This document shows positions 28,867 to 38,030 of a DNA stretch of 64,000 nucleotides, in pieces; position 1 is the first letter of the stretch; every line of letters starts with the position of its first letter. The translations under genes and the position numbers were made by a program. Below the pieces are notes generated by a model that saw only the letters and a program-made list of their open reading frames with translations, did not search any database and was not told the origin of the DNA. Origin of the DNA: an uncultured Selenomonas sp. (GTDB lineage Bacteria > Bacillota > Negativicutes > Selenomonadales > Selenomonadaceae); the NCBI GenBank assembly GCA_934202005.1, contig CAKPXP010000011.1:1-64000 (forward strand), read 5' to 3'.

Positions 28867-29757
28867 ATGCTCGACTACCGCGTCAGGACCTTCCTGACCG
28901 TCTGCGAAACGATGAACTACACCCAGGCCGCGCATCGCCTCAACATCACCCAGCCCGCCGTCTCCCAGCACATCCGCTGCCTCGAGGCCACCTACCGCGT
29001 CCGCCTCTTCCTCTACGAGGGCAAGCAGCTCACGCTCACGCGCGCCGGCGAGATCCTGCGCCGCCGCCTCACCGCGCTCGAGAACGACGAGCGCGCCCTC
29101 CGAGCCGAGCTCTCGAGCCTCCCCGCGGGCATCGAGGAGCTCTCGCTCGGCGTCACGATGACCATCGGCGAATACGCCATCGTCCAGCCCCTCGCCCGCC
29201 TCCTCGCCGCGCACCCGGAACTCAACATCCACCTGCGCTTCGCCAACACGCAGCAGCTCCTGCACCTGCTCAACGCCGGCCGCATCCAGCTCGCGCTCGT
29301 GGAGGGCTACTACCCGAAGGAGCGCTACGCCCACCTGCGCTTCGGCCGCGAGGACTTCATCGGCGTCTGTGCCGCCGCGCACCAGTTCCCAGACGGCGCG
29401 CCGCGCGCCTTCTCCGACCTCCTCGCCGAGCGCCTGCTCGTGCGGGAACCGGGCTCCGGCACGCGCGAGATCCTCACGCGCAGCCTCGCGCTCGCGGGCC
29501 TGCGCGTGGAGGACTTCCGCCACTTCCTCGAGATCGGCAACATGCACTCCATCCTCTCCCTCCTCGAGGAGGACTGCGGCATCTCCTTCCTCTACCGCAT
29601 CGCGGCGCAGGACGGCATCGCGCGCGGCGTCCTGCGGGAGCTCCCGCTCCCGGGCTTCCCCATCCGGCATGACTTCGACTTCCTCTGGGCGAAAGAAAGC
29701 ATCTACGGCGGGAAATACCGCCGCCTCTCCGAGGAACTCATCCGCTGCCGCGGCTGA
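28867..29757 (+). CDS. LysR-family transcriptional regulator
   Basis: A 296-residue DNA-binding regulator. Winged HTH: MNYTQAAHRLNITQPAVSQHIRCLEATY (residues 16-43), then a substrate-binding effector domain (GVTMTIGEYAIVQPLARLL). The ATG at 28867 is preferred over a GTG two codons earlier, which lies too close to AAAGGA. No divergent partner other than nfo is present, so its target is unclear; the effector domain resembles CysB/CysL-type regulators only in general. Confidence 0.88.
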   Translation: MLDYRVRTFLTVCETMNYTQAAHRLNITQPAVSQHIRCLEATYRVRLFLYEGKQLTLTRAGEILRRRLTALENDERALRAELSSLPAGIEELSLGVTMTIGEYAIVQPLARLLAAHPELNIHLRFANTQQLLHLLNAGRIQLALVEGYYPKERYAHLRFGREDFIGVCAAAHQFPDGAPRAFSDLLAERLLVREPGSGTREILTRSLALAGLRVEDFRHFLEIGNMHSILSLLEEDCGISFLYRIAAQDGIARGVLRELPLPGFPIRHDFDFLWAKESIYGGKYRRLSEELIRCRG

Positions 29758-29807
29758 ACCAGAGCAGTGCGCCGACGCACGCTCCTCGCTTCACTTGATC
29801 GGACTCC

Positions 29808-29836
29808 TTGACTTTTAATTATTTTCTTATTAAAAT
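29808..29836 (+). promoter_or_regulatory. promoter of sulfatase-type transferase
   Basis: TTGACT, exactly 17 bases, TAAAAT in an AT-rich patch, 76 bp before the start at 29913. Confidence 0.65.
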
Positions 29837-29912
29837 TAGTATATTTATCCTCGTTTCCCCGCCTTGAAAACACAACCTGCAAAGTTGCACGCTATCTCTC
29901 CGGGAGGTTCTC

Positions 29913-31703
29913 ATGATCATTCGCAAAAAAACATTCCGCTGTCTAGAGCTCTGCCTGATCCTATGCTTTCTCAGCCTGTGGCTGCCCCCTTCCTTTTCGA
30001 TTCCCGGCCTCACTCTTTGCATCGGAGGCATCGGAGGCTATATGCTCTTCCTCACACGCGCCTTCCTGCAGCGCTGGCTCGTCGGCACCGCGGTCTATGC
30101 CTCTGTGCTCCTGCTGCCCATGCTGACGGCACGCACACAGGCATTCCCCATAGACCTCTCCCTCATCACACTTGCCTTCAGCATGCTACTCTCCTCCCTC
30201 GTCCTTTGCCTTCTGCAACTTTTGGCCAGTTGCGGCCGGAACCTCCTGATATGCCTCGTACGCTTCACGACAGCGGTACTCTTCTTCTTCCCACCACTAC
30301 TCTTCTGGGCATACGGACTGCACACCCACGCGCTCCTGAGTGCCGATACGGTATTGGTGATTCTCCAGACGTATCCCGCAGAAGCCCTGCAATACCTCAA
30401 GGACACCCTGACGCCGCTGCATTCCGGTCTTCTCATCGTCCTCCTCTACCTCCTCTGCACCACAGCCTCCTGGTTTTCCCGCAACTGCGCTGACACATGT
30501 CCCCCCCCAAAGAGACGCTATGCCGCATTATACTTACTGCTCGTCTGTGTCCTCCTGCCTCGCACCTCGAACAACCTCTATGTAACTGTCGTAAACGACA
30601 CCTCTGAAGCGCTCAAGACACAAGAAACTTTTCTGCAGGCAGCACCGACGCGGCAGGCGCGCCTGAAAGAGCTCAGTCAGGAGACTCGTCCCGGCCTCTT
30701 CGTCCTCGTCATCGGCGAGTCAGAGAACCGGCTTCACATGTCTGCCTACGGCTACGAACGCGATACTACACCTTGGCTGCGCGCCAAGGCAGCGGACGAC
30801 GATTGCCTTCTTTTCACCAACGCGTATGCTAATTATGTGAGCACAGTCCAAGCGCTCTCCTATGCCCTCACGGAAAAAAACCAGTACATTGACCTGTCCC
30901 TGCAGGATGCGGCTACCCTCCCAGAGACAGCGCGGGCCGCGGGAATCCGCACCATCATGCGTAGCAACCAAGGAAAATTTGGCCTGTACTCAACCGCAGT
31001 CACTGCAATCGAAGATGAATGCGATGATGCACTCTGGCTTCATCCCCAGCAGTTTTCCAACCGGGGGCAGGAACGGTTAAATTTCCGTGTGGAAGACGGC
31101 GATATCGTAAAGGAACTAAAATCCATCCCTATCGCCTCGACGGACAGAACATTGCTGATTCTTCATCTGAAAGGCTCTCATAATCCCTATCCTTACAGAT
31201 ACCCTGAAGACTTTCACCCCTTCGGCACCGCGACTATCAGAGACCAATATGACAATACTGTCGCCTACAATGACAAAATCATGAACCAGATTTACGAGAG
31301 CGTCCGCTGGTTTCCCAACTTCCAATGCCTGATTTATCTCTCTGACCATAGCGAGGGCATCGACCATGGGATAATGCACGACAGCAATAGCTATCTCCCG
31401 GAAATGACCTATATCCCTTTCTACATCCTCGCTTCGCCGGCCTTCCGCAGCGCTCACCAGGATCAATGGGCCACGCTCGCCTCGCACCGCAACGCCTATT
31501 TCACGAACGATCTCCTTTATGACCTCATGTGTTCGCTCATGGGCATCCAGACAGGGCACATGCTGCCGGAGAACGACATCGCCAGACCGGAATATGACGC
31601 CCGACCGGAACGTTTCCGCACAGAGCACGGCAAGCTTGCCATCACGCCGCCCGCGGTTGCCGAGCCGCAGGGCGGGCAAGCATCGGTTGCATTGGCACCG
31701 TGA
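29913..31703 (+). CDS. sulfatase-type phosphoethanolamine transferase-like membrane protein 1
   Basis: A 596-residue protein with about five N-terminal membrane segments and a periplasmic alkaline-phosphatase-fold domain, as in EptA/CptA lipid A or core phosphoethanolamine transferases. The nucleophile region reads VIGESENRLHMSAYGYERDT, and metal-binding IYLSDHSEG and HDSNSYLPEMTYIPF lie near the C-terminus. Family members usually have GET or GEST here; this copy has Glu after the Ser. Base composition is lower in GC than the neighbours, which hints at transfer. It stands alone with its own promoter and terminator. The role is probably envelope glycolipid decoration. Confidence 0.75.
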   Translation: MIIRKKTFRCLELCLILCFLSLWLPPSFSIPGLTLCIGGIGGYMLFLTRAFLQRWLVGTAVYASVLLLPMLTARTQAFPIDLSLITLAFSMLLSSLVLCLLQLLASCGRNLLICLVRFTTAVLFFFPPLLFWAYGLHTHALLSADTVLVILQTYPAEALQYLKDTLTPLHSGLLIVLLYLLCTTASWFSRNCADTCPPPKRRYAALYLLLVCVLLPRTSNNLYVTVVNDTSEALKTQETFLQAAPTRQARLKELSQETRPGLFVLVIGESENRLHMSAYGYERDTTPWLRAKAADDDCLLFTNAYANYVSTVQALSYALTEKNQYIDLSLQDAATLPETARAAGIRTIMRSNQGKFGLYSTAVTAIEDECDDALWLHPQQFSNRGQERLNFRVEDGDIVKELKSIPIASTDRTLLILHLKGSHNPYPYRYPEDFHPFGTATIRDQYDNTVAYNDKIMNQIYESVRWFPNFQCLIYLSDHSEGIDHGIMHDSNSYLPEMTYIPFYILASPAFRSAHQDQWATLASHRNAYFTNDLLYDLMCSLMGIQTGHMLPENDIARPEYDARPERFRTEHGKLAITPPAVAEPQGGQASVALAP

Positions 31704-31744
31704 AAAAGAGCCTCCATTGATAAAGTCTATCAATGGAGGCTCTT
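31704..31744. terminator. bidirectional terminator between transferase 1 and the jet operon
   Basis: AAGAGCCTCCATTGATA, loop AAGTC, and the perfect complement (31706-31744). On the minus strand the stem is followed by five T, closing the jet operon 28 bp after jetC; on the plus strand it immediately follows the stop at 31703. Confidence 0.85.
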
Positions 31745-31771
31745 CCTGCTATCGCCGCACGAGAACAGTTG

Positions 31772-34700
31772 TCAGCGCTGCCCCTCCTGCTCCGCCGTGA
31801 ATTCCTCGATGCTGATGTTCCGGAGATACGAGCGGTGCTGCACGTCGTCCTGCCAGACGAAGCCGACGTGCTGGACGAAGGGGGCGATGGTCGGGATCTT
31901 GAGCAGCGGGGTGACGACGAGGAGCTGGAGGTCGAGCTGCTGGAAGAGCTTGAGGCCGAAGCGCGCGGAGGCGTCGGAGCTCTTGAGGAACGCCTCGTCG
32001 ATGACGGCGAAGCGCAGTGACTGCTCGCCCGCGTGGCTGCCCTCGAGGCCGAAGTTATAGACGATGCTCGCCGCGAGGATGGTGTAGGCGAGCTTTTCCT
32101 TCTGCCCGCCGGACTTGCCGCCCGAGTCGGTGAAGTGCTCGTACTCCTCGCCCGTCTCGCGCCAGCGCTCCGCCGCCGCGAAGTCGAACCAGTTGCGCAC
32201 GTCGACGACCTCGCGCCGCCAGCGCTTGTCCTCGTCGGTGTCGGCGCGCAGGCGGGAGGCGAGCGCCGCGACCTGCGCGTACTGCTGCTCGCCATAGCCC
32301 TCATCCGGCACATCGGCTGCCGCCCGCATGCAGGCATCGAGCGCGCGGCGGAATTCCTGCACCGCGCGCACGTGCGTGTGGACGCAGGAAATCTCGATGT
32401 AGCGGCCCGCGTCGTAGTCGATGCCCTTGAGCGAGGCGTTGATGCTCTCAATGCGCTCCTTGATTTCCTGCGCGCGCAGCTTGAGGTTCGCGTAGAAGAG
32501 CGCCATCTGGTTGATGGTGTTCTCCTCGAGCAGCGCGCGGAACCGCTGCTCGTACTGCGGCAGGCCGTCGCGCTCGAGATCCTCGAGGAGCGCCTCGTAC
32601 TCCGCCTGCGCCTCGGGGCGCGGCAGGAGGTCGCGCGCCTGCGCGGGGAACGAGCGGTTGAACGCCTCCATCGCTGCCGCGAGGCGGCCCGTCTCCTCCT
32701 CGAGCGCGCGCGCCGTCTCGCGCTGCTGCGCGCCGAGCCAGTTCTGGTAGCCGTTCTGCAGGGACTGGCGCTCCTCATGCGCGAATGTGCGGCCGCCCCA
32801 GGCGTCCTCTGCATGCGCCGCGAGCAGCGCCTCCGCCTTCGCGAGGGCCAGCGCGTCCGTGCGCGCGAGCTCTGCCTGGTCAGCCGCGCGGTCCGCCTGC
32901 AGCTGCTCGAGCACGAGCTCAGCGCGACTCAGCGCGCGCTGCTTGCTCTCGAGCGCGCGACGCAGGCCACCGAGGCGCGCGAGTAGCTTCTGCTCCTCGT
33001 CACGCAGCCGTTTCCCCGCGGCATCCTCCTCCCGAAGCGCCGCGATCTTTGCGCGTCCCGCGGCGATCTCCCGCGCTGCTGCCGCCGCGTCGAGTTCCTC
33101 GAACGCGGGGAAGGCCAGCAGGCGCGTGCCCGCCTCGCTGCACTGGCGCGCCCTTTTCCGCTGTACCTTGCACTGGCGCAGCAACGCCCTGAGATCCTCG
33201 CGCTCCCGCGCCTGGTCGGCCGCCTCCTGCCGGAGCGCCTCGACCTTGCGCAGGTTGGAAAAGCCCATGACGTACTGGCGGCGGTCATCGATGGCACGGC
33301 GGTCGTCCTTCTCATGGCGGCGGCCGCCGGTCTTCACCTGTCCCGCACGCGTGAGCGCATAGTCCTCGGCGCGGAACGCACGCAGCGACTCACAGCAGAT
33401 ATGGTGGAACCGCCGCGCGAGTTCCTGCGTGAGCCAGCCCGCGAGCGGGCTTTCCTGCCGCACGATGAGCTTCCGGCAGGCGGCGTCCTCGGAGAGCGCG
33501 GAGAAGTCCGCGAGCGGCAGCGCGTCCTCCGCGCGATAGTAGACGAGGCGCACGGCGAGGCGGTGATGCTCCATCCAGTCAGCGACCTCGCCGTAGTGCG
33601 CCTCCGGCACGAGCAGCGAGAGCGCAAAACCGTGCAGCAGCCGCTCGAGCGCCCCTTCCCAGGCGCGCTCCTCCGCGCGGACCTCCATGAGCTCGCCCGC
33701 GAACGGCAGTTCCGTCGCTGCGAGGCCGAGATCCGCCGCGAGCGCGTCGCGCAGGCGCACGAAAGCCGCGGGGATGCTCGATTTGCGCGCGGCCAGCGAG
33801 GCGAGCTCCTCATCGAGGCGCGCGATGCGCTCCTCGACCTCCCGGAGATTGCCCTGCTGGTCCGCGAGCTCTTCCTCCGCCCGCTCGAGTGCTTCCTCCG
33901 CTGCGGCGGTCTCCGCCTGCGCCCGCGCGCGGTTCTCCCGGAACGCCGCAACGGTCTCCGGCACGGCGAGTTTCAGGATGGCGGCGCTCTCCTCGTAGCG
34001 CGCGGCGGCCGCCTGCCGCGCCGTGTGCTTCTCCTCAAGCGCCGCGAGCTTCCCCTCGAGCGCTGCGAGGCGCGCGCCGCCATTGCGCGCGAGTCCCGCG
34101 CGCACGTCTGCGAGCTCCTTTTCCGCCGCCTGCTGCTCCTCGCGCAGCGCGGTGATCTCGCCCGCGAGCGTCTGCCGTTCCGCCTCCGCCGCCTCCGTCT
34201 GCGCGCTGAGCGCGGCGATGTCACGGCGTGCGAGCCAGGCGGGCAGCACGGCGCTCATGCGCTCATACGTATCCCGTGCCGCGCGCAGCTTCCGGTAGCG
34301 CGCGCCCGCCGCGCGCACCGGCACGAGGAGCTGCTGCTGCTCCCTGGCCTGCACGACCGAGGCATGCGCCGCCTCGAGGTCGCGGAACTGGCGCAGAAGC
34401 CCTGCGAGCAGGCCCTCGACATCCGGCGTCTCGAGCATATTCGCGCGCACGAACTCCGTGAGCGAGTCGACCTTCTTCAGAGAGATCGTCTGCTGGAAGA
34501 GGTCGAGCGCCTGCTCCTGCCGGATGCCGAAGAGCTTGCGGAAGTCGCGTCCGTAGAGCGGATAGTCGTCGTAGGTATGGATGAAATCGTCCGCCTCGAG
34601 CCGCTTGCGGAACGCGCGCATATCGCCGCCGAGGCGCGAGAAACGCTGCGCGATGGAGAGCGGCTTTTCCGCGAGCACATAGAGGCGCGACGGTGTCGCC

Positions 34701-35125
34701 GCACTCTCCGACTTGTACCAGAAGACCTGCGCGAGCGTGACCGAGCGGCCGAAATTCTCGTCGGTAAATACGCCGAGGATCACGCTGTATTCCCGCTTGT
34801 CGCGCAGCGCCTCGGGGCGGCTCGTCCCCTCCTCCGTCGAATGGTGCGCGTAGTAGCCGCGCACGTAGGAGCTCAGACTGCGCTCCTTCGCGCTTGCGTC
34901 CGCCGCCTTGTTGTAGGTGATGCGGCGCGGCGGCACGAGCAGCGTGATGATGGCGTCGACGAGCGTCGATTTGCCCGAGCCGACATCGCCCGTGAGCAGC
35001 GACGTCGCACCCGCGAGGTCGAGCATCCAGACCTCGCCGTCGAACGTGCCCCAGTTGTAGACCTCGAGCCGCGCGAGTCGGAACCCGAGCTGCGGCGGGC
35101 GCGCCGCCTCCTCAAACAAGTCCAT
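31772..35125 (-). CDS. jetC: SMC-like ATPase JetC/MksB
   Basis: Large ATPase of Wadjet (JetABCD) or MksBEF condensins, 1117 residues from the ATG at 35125 (AGGAGG six bases upstream). Walker A is GDVGSGKST (residues 46-54) in a MukB/SbcC-type head (EVYNWGTFDGEVW). Long coiled coils follow, with a hinge-like middle (about 430-560). The C-terminal head has the signature SGGQKEKLAYTILAASI and Walker B FAVIDEAFLK. It overlaps jetB by 4 nt at the start chosen, and the operon ends here. Family members extrude DNA loops and restrict plasmids with a nuclease partner, JetD, which is absent from this operon. Confidence 0.88.
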   Translation of the reverse strand: MDLFEEAARPPQLGFRLARLEVYNWGTFDGEVWMLDLAGATSLLTGDVGSGKSTLVDAIITLLVPPRRITYNKAADASAKERSLSSYVRGYYAHHSTEEGTSRPEALRDKREYSVILGVFTDENFGRSVTLAQVFWYKSESAATPSRLYVLAEKPLSIAQRFSRLGGDMRAFRKRLEADDFIHTYDDYPLYGRDFRKLFGIRQEQALDLFQQTISLKKVDSLTEFVRANMLETPDVEGLLAGLLRQFRDLEAAHASVVQAREQQQLLVPVRAAGARYRKLRAARDTYERMSAVLPAWLARRDIAALSAQTEAAEAERQTLAGEITALREEQQAAEKELADVRAGLARNGGARLAALEGKLAALEEKHTARQAAAARYEESAAILKLAVPETVAAFRENRARAQAETAAAEEALERAEEELADQQGNLREVEERIARLDEELASLAARKSSIPAAFVRLRDALAADLGLAATELPFAGELMEVRAEERAWEGALERLLHGFALSLLVPEAHYGEVADWMEHHRLAVRLVYYRAEDALPLADFSALSEDAACRKLIVRQESPLAGWLTQELARRFHHICCESLRAFRAEDYALTRAGQVKTGGRRHEKDDRRAIDDRRQYVMGFSNLRKVEALRQEAADQAREREDLRALLRQCKVQRKRARQCSEAGTRLLAFPAFEELDAAAAAREIAAGRAKIAALREEDAAGKRLRDEEQKLLARLGGLRRALESKQRALSRAELVLEQLQADRAADQAELARTDALALAKAEALLAAHAEDAWGGRTFAHEERQSLQNGYQNWLGAQQRETARALEEETGRLAAAMEAFNRSFPAQARDLLPRPEAQAEYEALLEDLERDGLPQYEQRFRALLEENTINQMALFYANLKLRAQEIKERIESINASLKGIDYDAGRYIEISCVHTHVRAVQEFRRALDACMRAAADVPDEGYGEQQYAQVAALASRLRADTDEDKRWRREVVDVRNWFDFAAAERWRETGEEYEHFTDSGGKSGGQKEKLAYTILAASIVYNFGLEGSHAGEQSLRFAVIDEAFLKSSDASARFGLKLFQQLDLQLLVVTPLLKIPTIAPFVQHVGFVWQDDVQHRSYLRNISIEEFTAEQEGQR

Positions 35126-35915
35126 CGTCATCCTCCTCTTTCTCCTCGACCCTCAGCCCCCGCGGCCGCGTCTTCCCTGCCGTCATGAGTGGCAGCGTCG
35201 TTTCCTCCGGCGTATGCTCCGGCACGTGCGGCTGCGCCGTTTCCTCCGGCCTCTCTTCTGCCGGCGTACGCGGCAACGCTGTCTCATCCGGCGCCTCGTC
35301 TGCCGGCGCGAGCGGCAGAGCCACCTCCTCTGACGGCTCCGCCGCGATTTCTTGCTGCGCGGCGCCGTAGGCGCGGTACTGCGCGAGCCGCTCGGAGAAC
35401 TCCTCGAGCCACGCGCCCGTGACGAAGCTGCGCAGGAGCGGCAGCACCTCATAGGCGTCCTCCTCCGCGAGACGGCGCAAAAAGCCCAACGATGCCGCGC
35501 GCTCCGCCTGCTGGCGCACGCGCGCGAGGAACCGCACCCGGTCCGCCACCTGCGGGAAGAACGGCGCGAGCATCTCCGCCATCTGCGCAGCGGAGAGGAT
35601 CAGCCGGCTGTCCCCCGTCAGCGCGTCATACTCGCCGAGCCGCTTCCGGAGAAGCAGCAGGAGCAGGCTCAGCGGATAGCTGAGCTGCGTACGCGCCATG
35701 AGCCGCGGCACGCCGGACGCCTCGTCCTGGCGCAGGTAGGCGTACTCATCCGCCGTATCCACCGTGAGCCGGAGCCCGAGACGCCCAAAATACTCCTTGA
35801 GCGCCTGCTCCTGCGCACGAACCGTCTGATAGAGCGCCTCGTCCGCGCGCCGCTCGACGACGCCGCGCAGGAGCGCCACCGCCGCCCGCGAAAAATCAAG
35901 CTCTTCCTCGTTCAC
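35112..35915 (-). CDS. jetB: JetB/MksE-type subunit (DUF4194)
   Basis: A 267-residue kite-like subunit of the JetABC/MksFEB complex. The start is GTG at 35915, overlapping the jetA stop (GTGA), with AAAGGCGG upstream. DFSRAAVALLRGVV...DEALYQTVRAQEQALKEYF and LRLTVDTADEYAYLRQ are the DUF4194 hallmarks; LSYPLSLLLLLLRKRL is the winged-helix part. The last ~80 residues are a Pro, Glu and Thr rich tail with repeats of ETA/TLP type, probably disordered. Confidence 0.85.
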   Translation of the reverse strand: MNEEELDFSRAAVALLRGVVERRADEALYQTVRAQEQALKEYFGRLGLRLTVDTADEYAYLRQDEASGVPRLMARTQLSYPLSLLLLLLRKRLGEYDALTGDSRLILSAAQMAEMLAPFFPQVADRVRFLARVRQQAERAASLGFLRRLAEEDAYEVLPLLRSFVTGAWLEEFSERLAQYRAYGAAQQEIAAEPSEEVALPLAPADEAPDETALPRTPAEERPEETAQPHVPEHTPEETTLPLMTAGKTRPRGLRVEEKEEDDDGLV

Positions 35916-37423
35916 TCTTGACCGCCTTTCTCCTCTGCCGGATAAAAAATGACCTCCTCGCACCGCGCGCGCAGATGATGCCCCTCCTGCTCATAGGAAA
36001 GCGAGGTGAGCGGCGCCGCCTGCCGCGCCCGCTTCCCCGCGCCCGCCTGGCGTCCCGCGAGCACGAAATACGCGAGCAGCTCGGAAAGCCCCTGCGTGAG
36101 CGGATGGCGCGCGAGCACCTCCGTGAGCGTCACGGCGCGGCCGCCCGCCGCGGCTCGCGTCTCCTCCACGTGCGACTGCAGCACCCTGCGGTCGACCTGC
36201 GCGCCCGCGAGCACCCTGCCGAGCGACGCCCCGTCACCGGACGCGGCGGGCGCGCCGTTCTCTAGCGTGCGGTTGCGCAGCCGCAGACGCGACGGCGGCT
36301 GGAAGAGCCGCCGGTCGAGCGGCAGCTCCACCGCCGCGCGCGGCAGGTCGATGGCGAGGAACTCTCCCTGCGGCGGCGCCTCACGCACCGCCATCGCCGC
36401 CCCCTCGAGGGACTGGATGCGGCGGAAAATCGCGCGCTCCTGCGTGAGGAACCGCTCGTCCACATAGCGGCGCAGCTGGCGCGAGAGCTGCGCGATCGTC
36501 TGCTGCACCGCCGCCGCGCCGCGGATCCACATACGCGGCAGCTCCTCGAGCCTCGCGCCGTCCGCCGCCGCGAGGTCTTTCAGCTCCGGCACGCGCGCGA
36601 CCGCCTCGAGCAGACGCGCGAGCGACGCCTGCTCCTCCGGCTGCATGAGGAATTGCCAGAAGAGCGCGAAGCTCTTCCCCTGCGGCGACTCGCGGATGAC
36701 ATCGCCCTGCGCGAACACGCGCCGCAGAAGCTCGCCCTTGCCCTCCTGCCACGTCACGACATCCTGCATGAGCCCGCGCTCGAGCGCGGAGAACTCCTCC
36801 TCGAGCGCGCGGAAATCGCGCACGATGCCCGCCGCCGTCTCGCGCGCCTGCTGGTAGCGCTCGCGCACCTGCCCCGCCGTGAGCCGCGGCCGTACCTTTC
36901 CCGTGCGCCGCAGCTCAGAGAGCTCCGCGTCGATCTCCGCGCGCCGCGCGAGGAGCCGCTGCTCCCGCCGTCCGGCATCCTCGTCGCGGTCCTCCGCGAT
37001 CTCATCGAGCAGCGAGACCACCGTGCGCAGGCGTGACTCCGTGCCGAGCACCTCCTCGCGCGTCAGCGAGCGCACGAACCCCACCGCCTGCTCCGCAGCC
37101 GCCGTGAGATCGTAGCAGGGCACATCGTCCGCCCCGTGGAACCGCGTGAGCCAGCCGTGCTCCGCGTCCGCCCACGCGCGCAGATACGCGCGCGCCGGGC
37201 GCAGCAGGCTCTCGCCCGCCGCCTGCTGCACCTCGCCGAGATACGCCTCGAGATCGCGCAGGAGCTCCGCCTCCGGGATGGCGCGGCGCCCCGGCCGCAG
37301 GAACTCCCGCTCGAAAAACGATACCACAAAAGCAGCCTGATCCGCCGCAAGGAGCCGCCAGGCGGCATGCTCCTGGCGCAGGGCGCGCAGGCTGCTGTAG
37401 AGATTGACATCCGACTCGTTCAA
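35912..37423 (-). CDS. jetA: JetA/MksF-type kleisin (DUF3375)
   Basis: Kleisin-like subunit bridging the ATPase heads, 503 residues. The true start is TTG at 37423, with AGGAGG five bases upstream; the GTG nine codons earlier has no site. SLRALRQEHAAWRLLAADQAAFVVSFFEREFL opens the DUF3375 fold; a long coiled central part (REQRLLARRAEIDAELSELR) and SLTREEVLGTESRLRTVVSLL follow. First gene of jetA-jetB-jetC, each overlapping the next by 4 nt. Confidence 0.85.
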   Translation of the reverse strand: MNESDVNLYSSLRALRQEHAAWRLLAADQAAFVVSFFEREFLRPGRRAIPEAELLRDLEAYLGEVQQAAGESLLRPARAYLRAWADAEHGWLTRFHGADDVPCYDLTAAAEQAVGFVRSLTREEVLGTESRLRTVVSLLDEIAEDRDEDAGRREQRLLARRAEIDAELSELRRTGKVRPRLTAGQVRERYQQARETAAGIVRDFRALEEEFSALERGLMQDVVTWQEGKGELLRRVFAQGDVIRESPQGKSFALFWQFLMQPEEQASLARLLEAVARVPELKDLAAADGARLEELPRMWIRGAAAVQQTIAQLSRQLRRYVDERFLTQERAIFRRIQSLEGAAMAVREAPPQGEFLAIDLPRAAVELPLDRRLFQPPSRLRLRNRTLENGAPAASGDGASLGRVLAGAQVDRRVLQSHVEETRAAAGGRAVTLTEVLARHPLTQGLSELLAYFVLAGRQAGAGKRARQAAPLTSLSYEQEGHHLRARCEEVIFYPAEEKGGQE

Positions 37424-37524
37424 AGTTTCCTCCTGAAAATCCTGGAACACGCGCGGCCGCCAGGCCTGCCATCCATCCTAGACGCACATGACGCCGCGCA
37501 AAAGAGCGGCTGCTCCCTACCGCC

Positions 37525-38019
37525 TCAAGGCAGCGGTCTGCCGTCAAGCGCCTTTTCGACGAGCGCGTCGCCCTCATACCGCAGCTTCAGCGAGAAGAAC
37601 GGCCGCTCCGCCGCGAGCAGGCGGAAGAAGATCTTGTCCCCCTCCCAGATGGGCAGGCGGCAGACCTCCTCTTTCCTCACCCAAGCGAGCCGCCCCTCAT
37701 CGCAGTCCTCCGGCCCGGCAAACTCGCCATGCCAGGCGTCCGCCGTATAGAGGAACATGTACTCCGTCTGCCACACATCCGACGAGAACGTGATGACGCC
37801 GCGCAGCCGGTAGCGATCGAGCACGACGCCCGCCTCCTCGCGCACCTCGCGCAGCAGGCACTCCTCCGGGCTCTCGTCCGGCTCGAAATGGCCGCCGACG
37901 CCCACCCACTTGTCATGGTTGACATCGTGCGCCTTCTTCACGCGGTGCATCATGAGATACGCGCCGTCGCGCTCGAGATAGCAGAGCGTCGTGAGATTCG
38001 TCTTCTTCCTGCCTTTCAC
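37525..38019 (-). CDS. Nudix hydrolase, MutT/8-oxo-dGTP diphosphatase-like
   Basis: A 164-residue hydrolase with a complete Nudix box GGHFEPDESPEECLLREVREEAG (residues 42-64). TLCYLERDGAYLMMHR at the N-terminus and KWVGVGGH match the YjhB/MTH1-like 8-oxo-dGTPase branch. It removes oxidised or non-canonical nucleotides from the pool. Located 101 bp upstream of jetA on the same strand, possibly in a separate unit. Confidence 0.88.
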   Translation of the reverse strand: MKGRKKTNLTTLCYLERDGAYLMMHRVKKAHDVNHDKWVGVGGHFEPDESPEECLLREVREEAGVVLDRYRLRGVITFSSDVWQTEYMFLYTADAWHGEFAGPEDCDEGRLAWVRKEEVCRLPIWEGDKIFFRLLAAERPFFSLKLRYEGDALVEKALDGRPLP

Positions 38020-38030
38020 CTGCCCGCCTC

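Noticed and set aside
31772..37423. The SMC operon as an SbcCD or RecN repair system
   Set aside because: The partner proteins match DUF3375 and DUF4194, not SbcD; the head motifs are of the JetC/MksB type.
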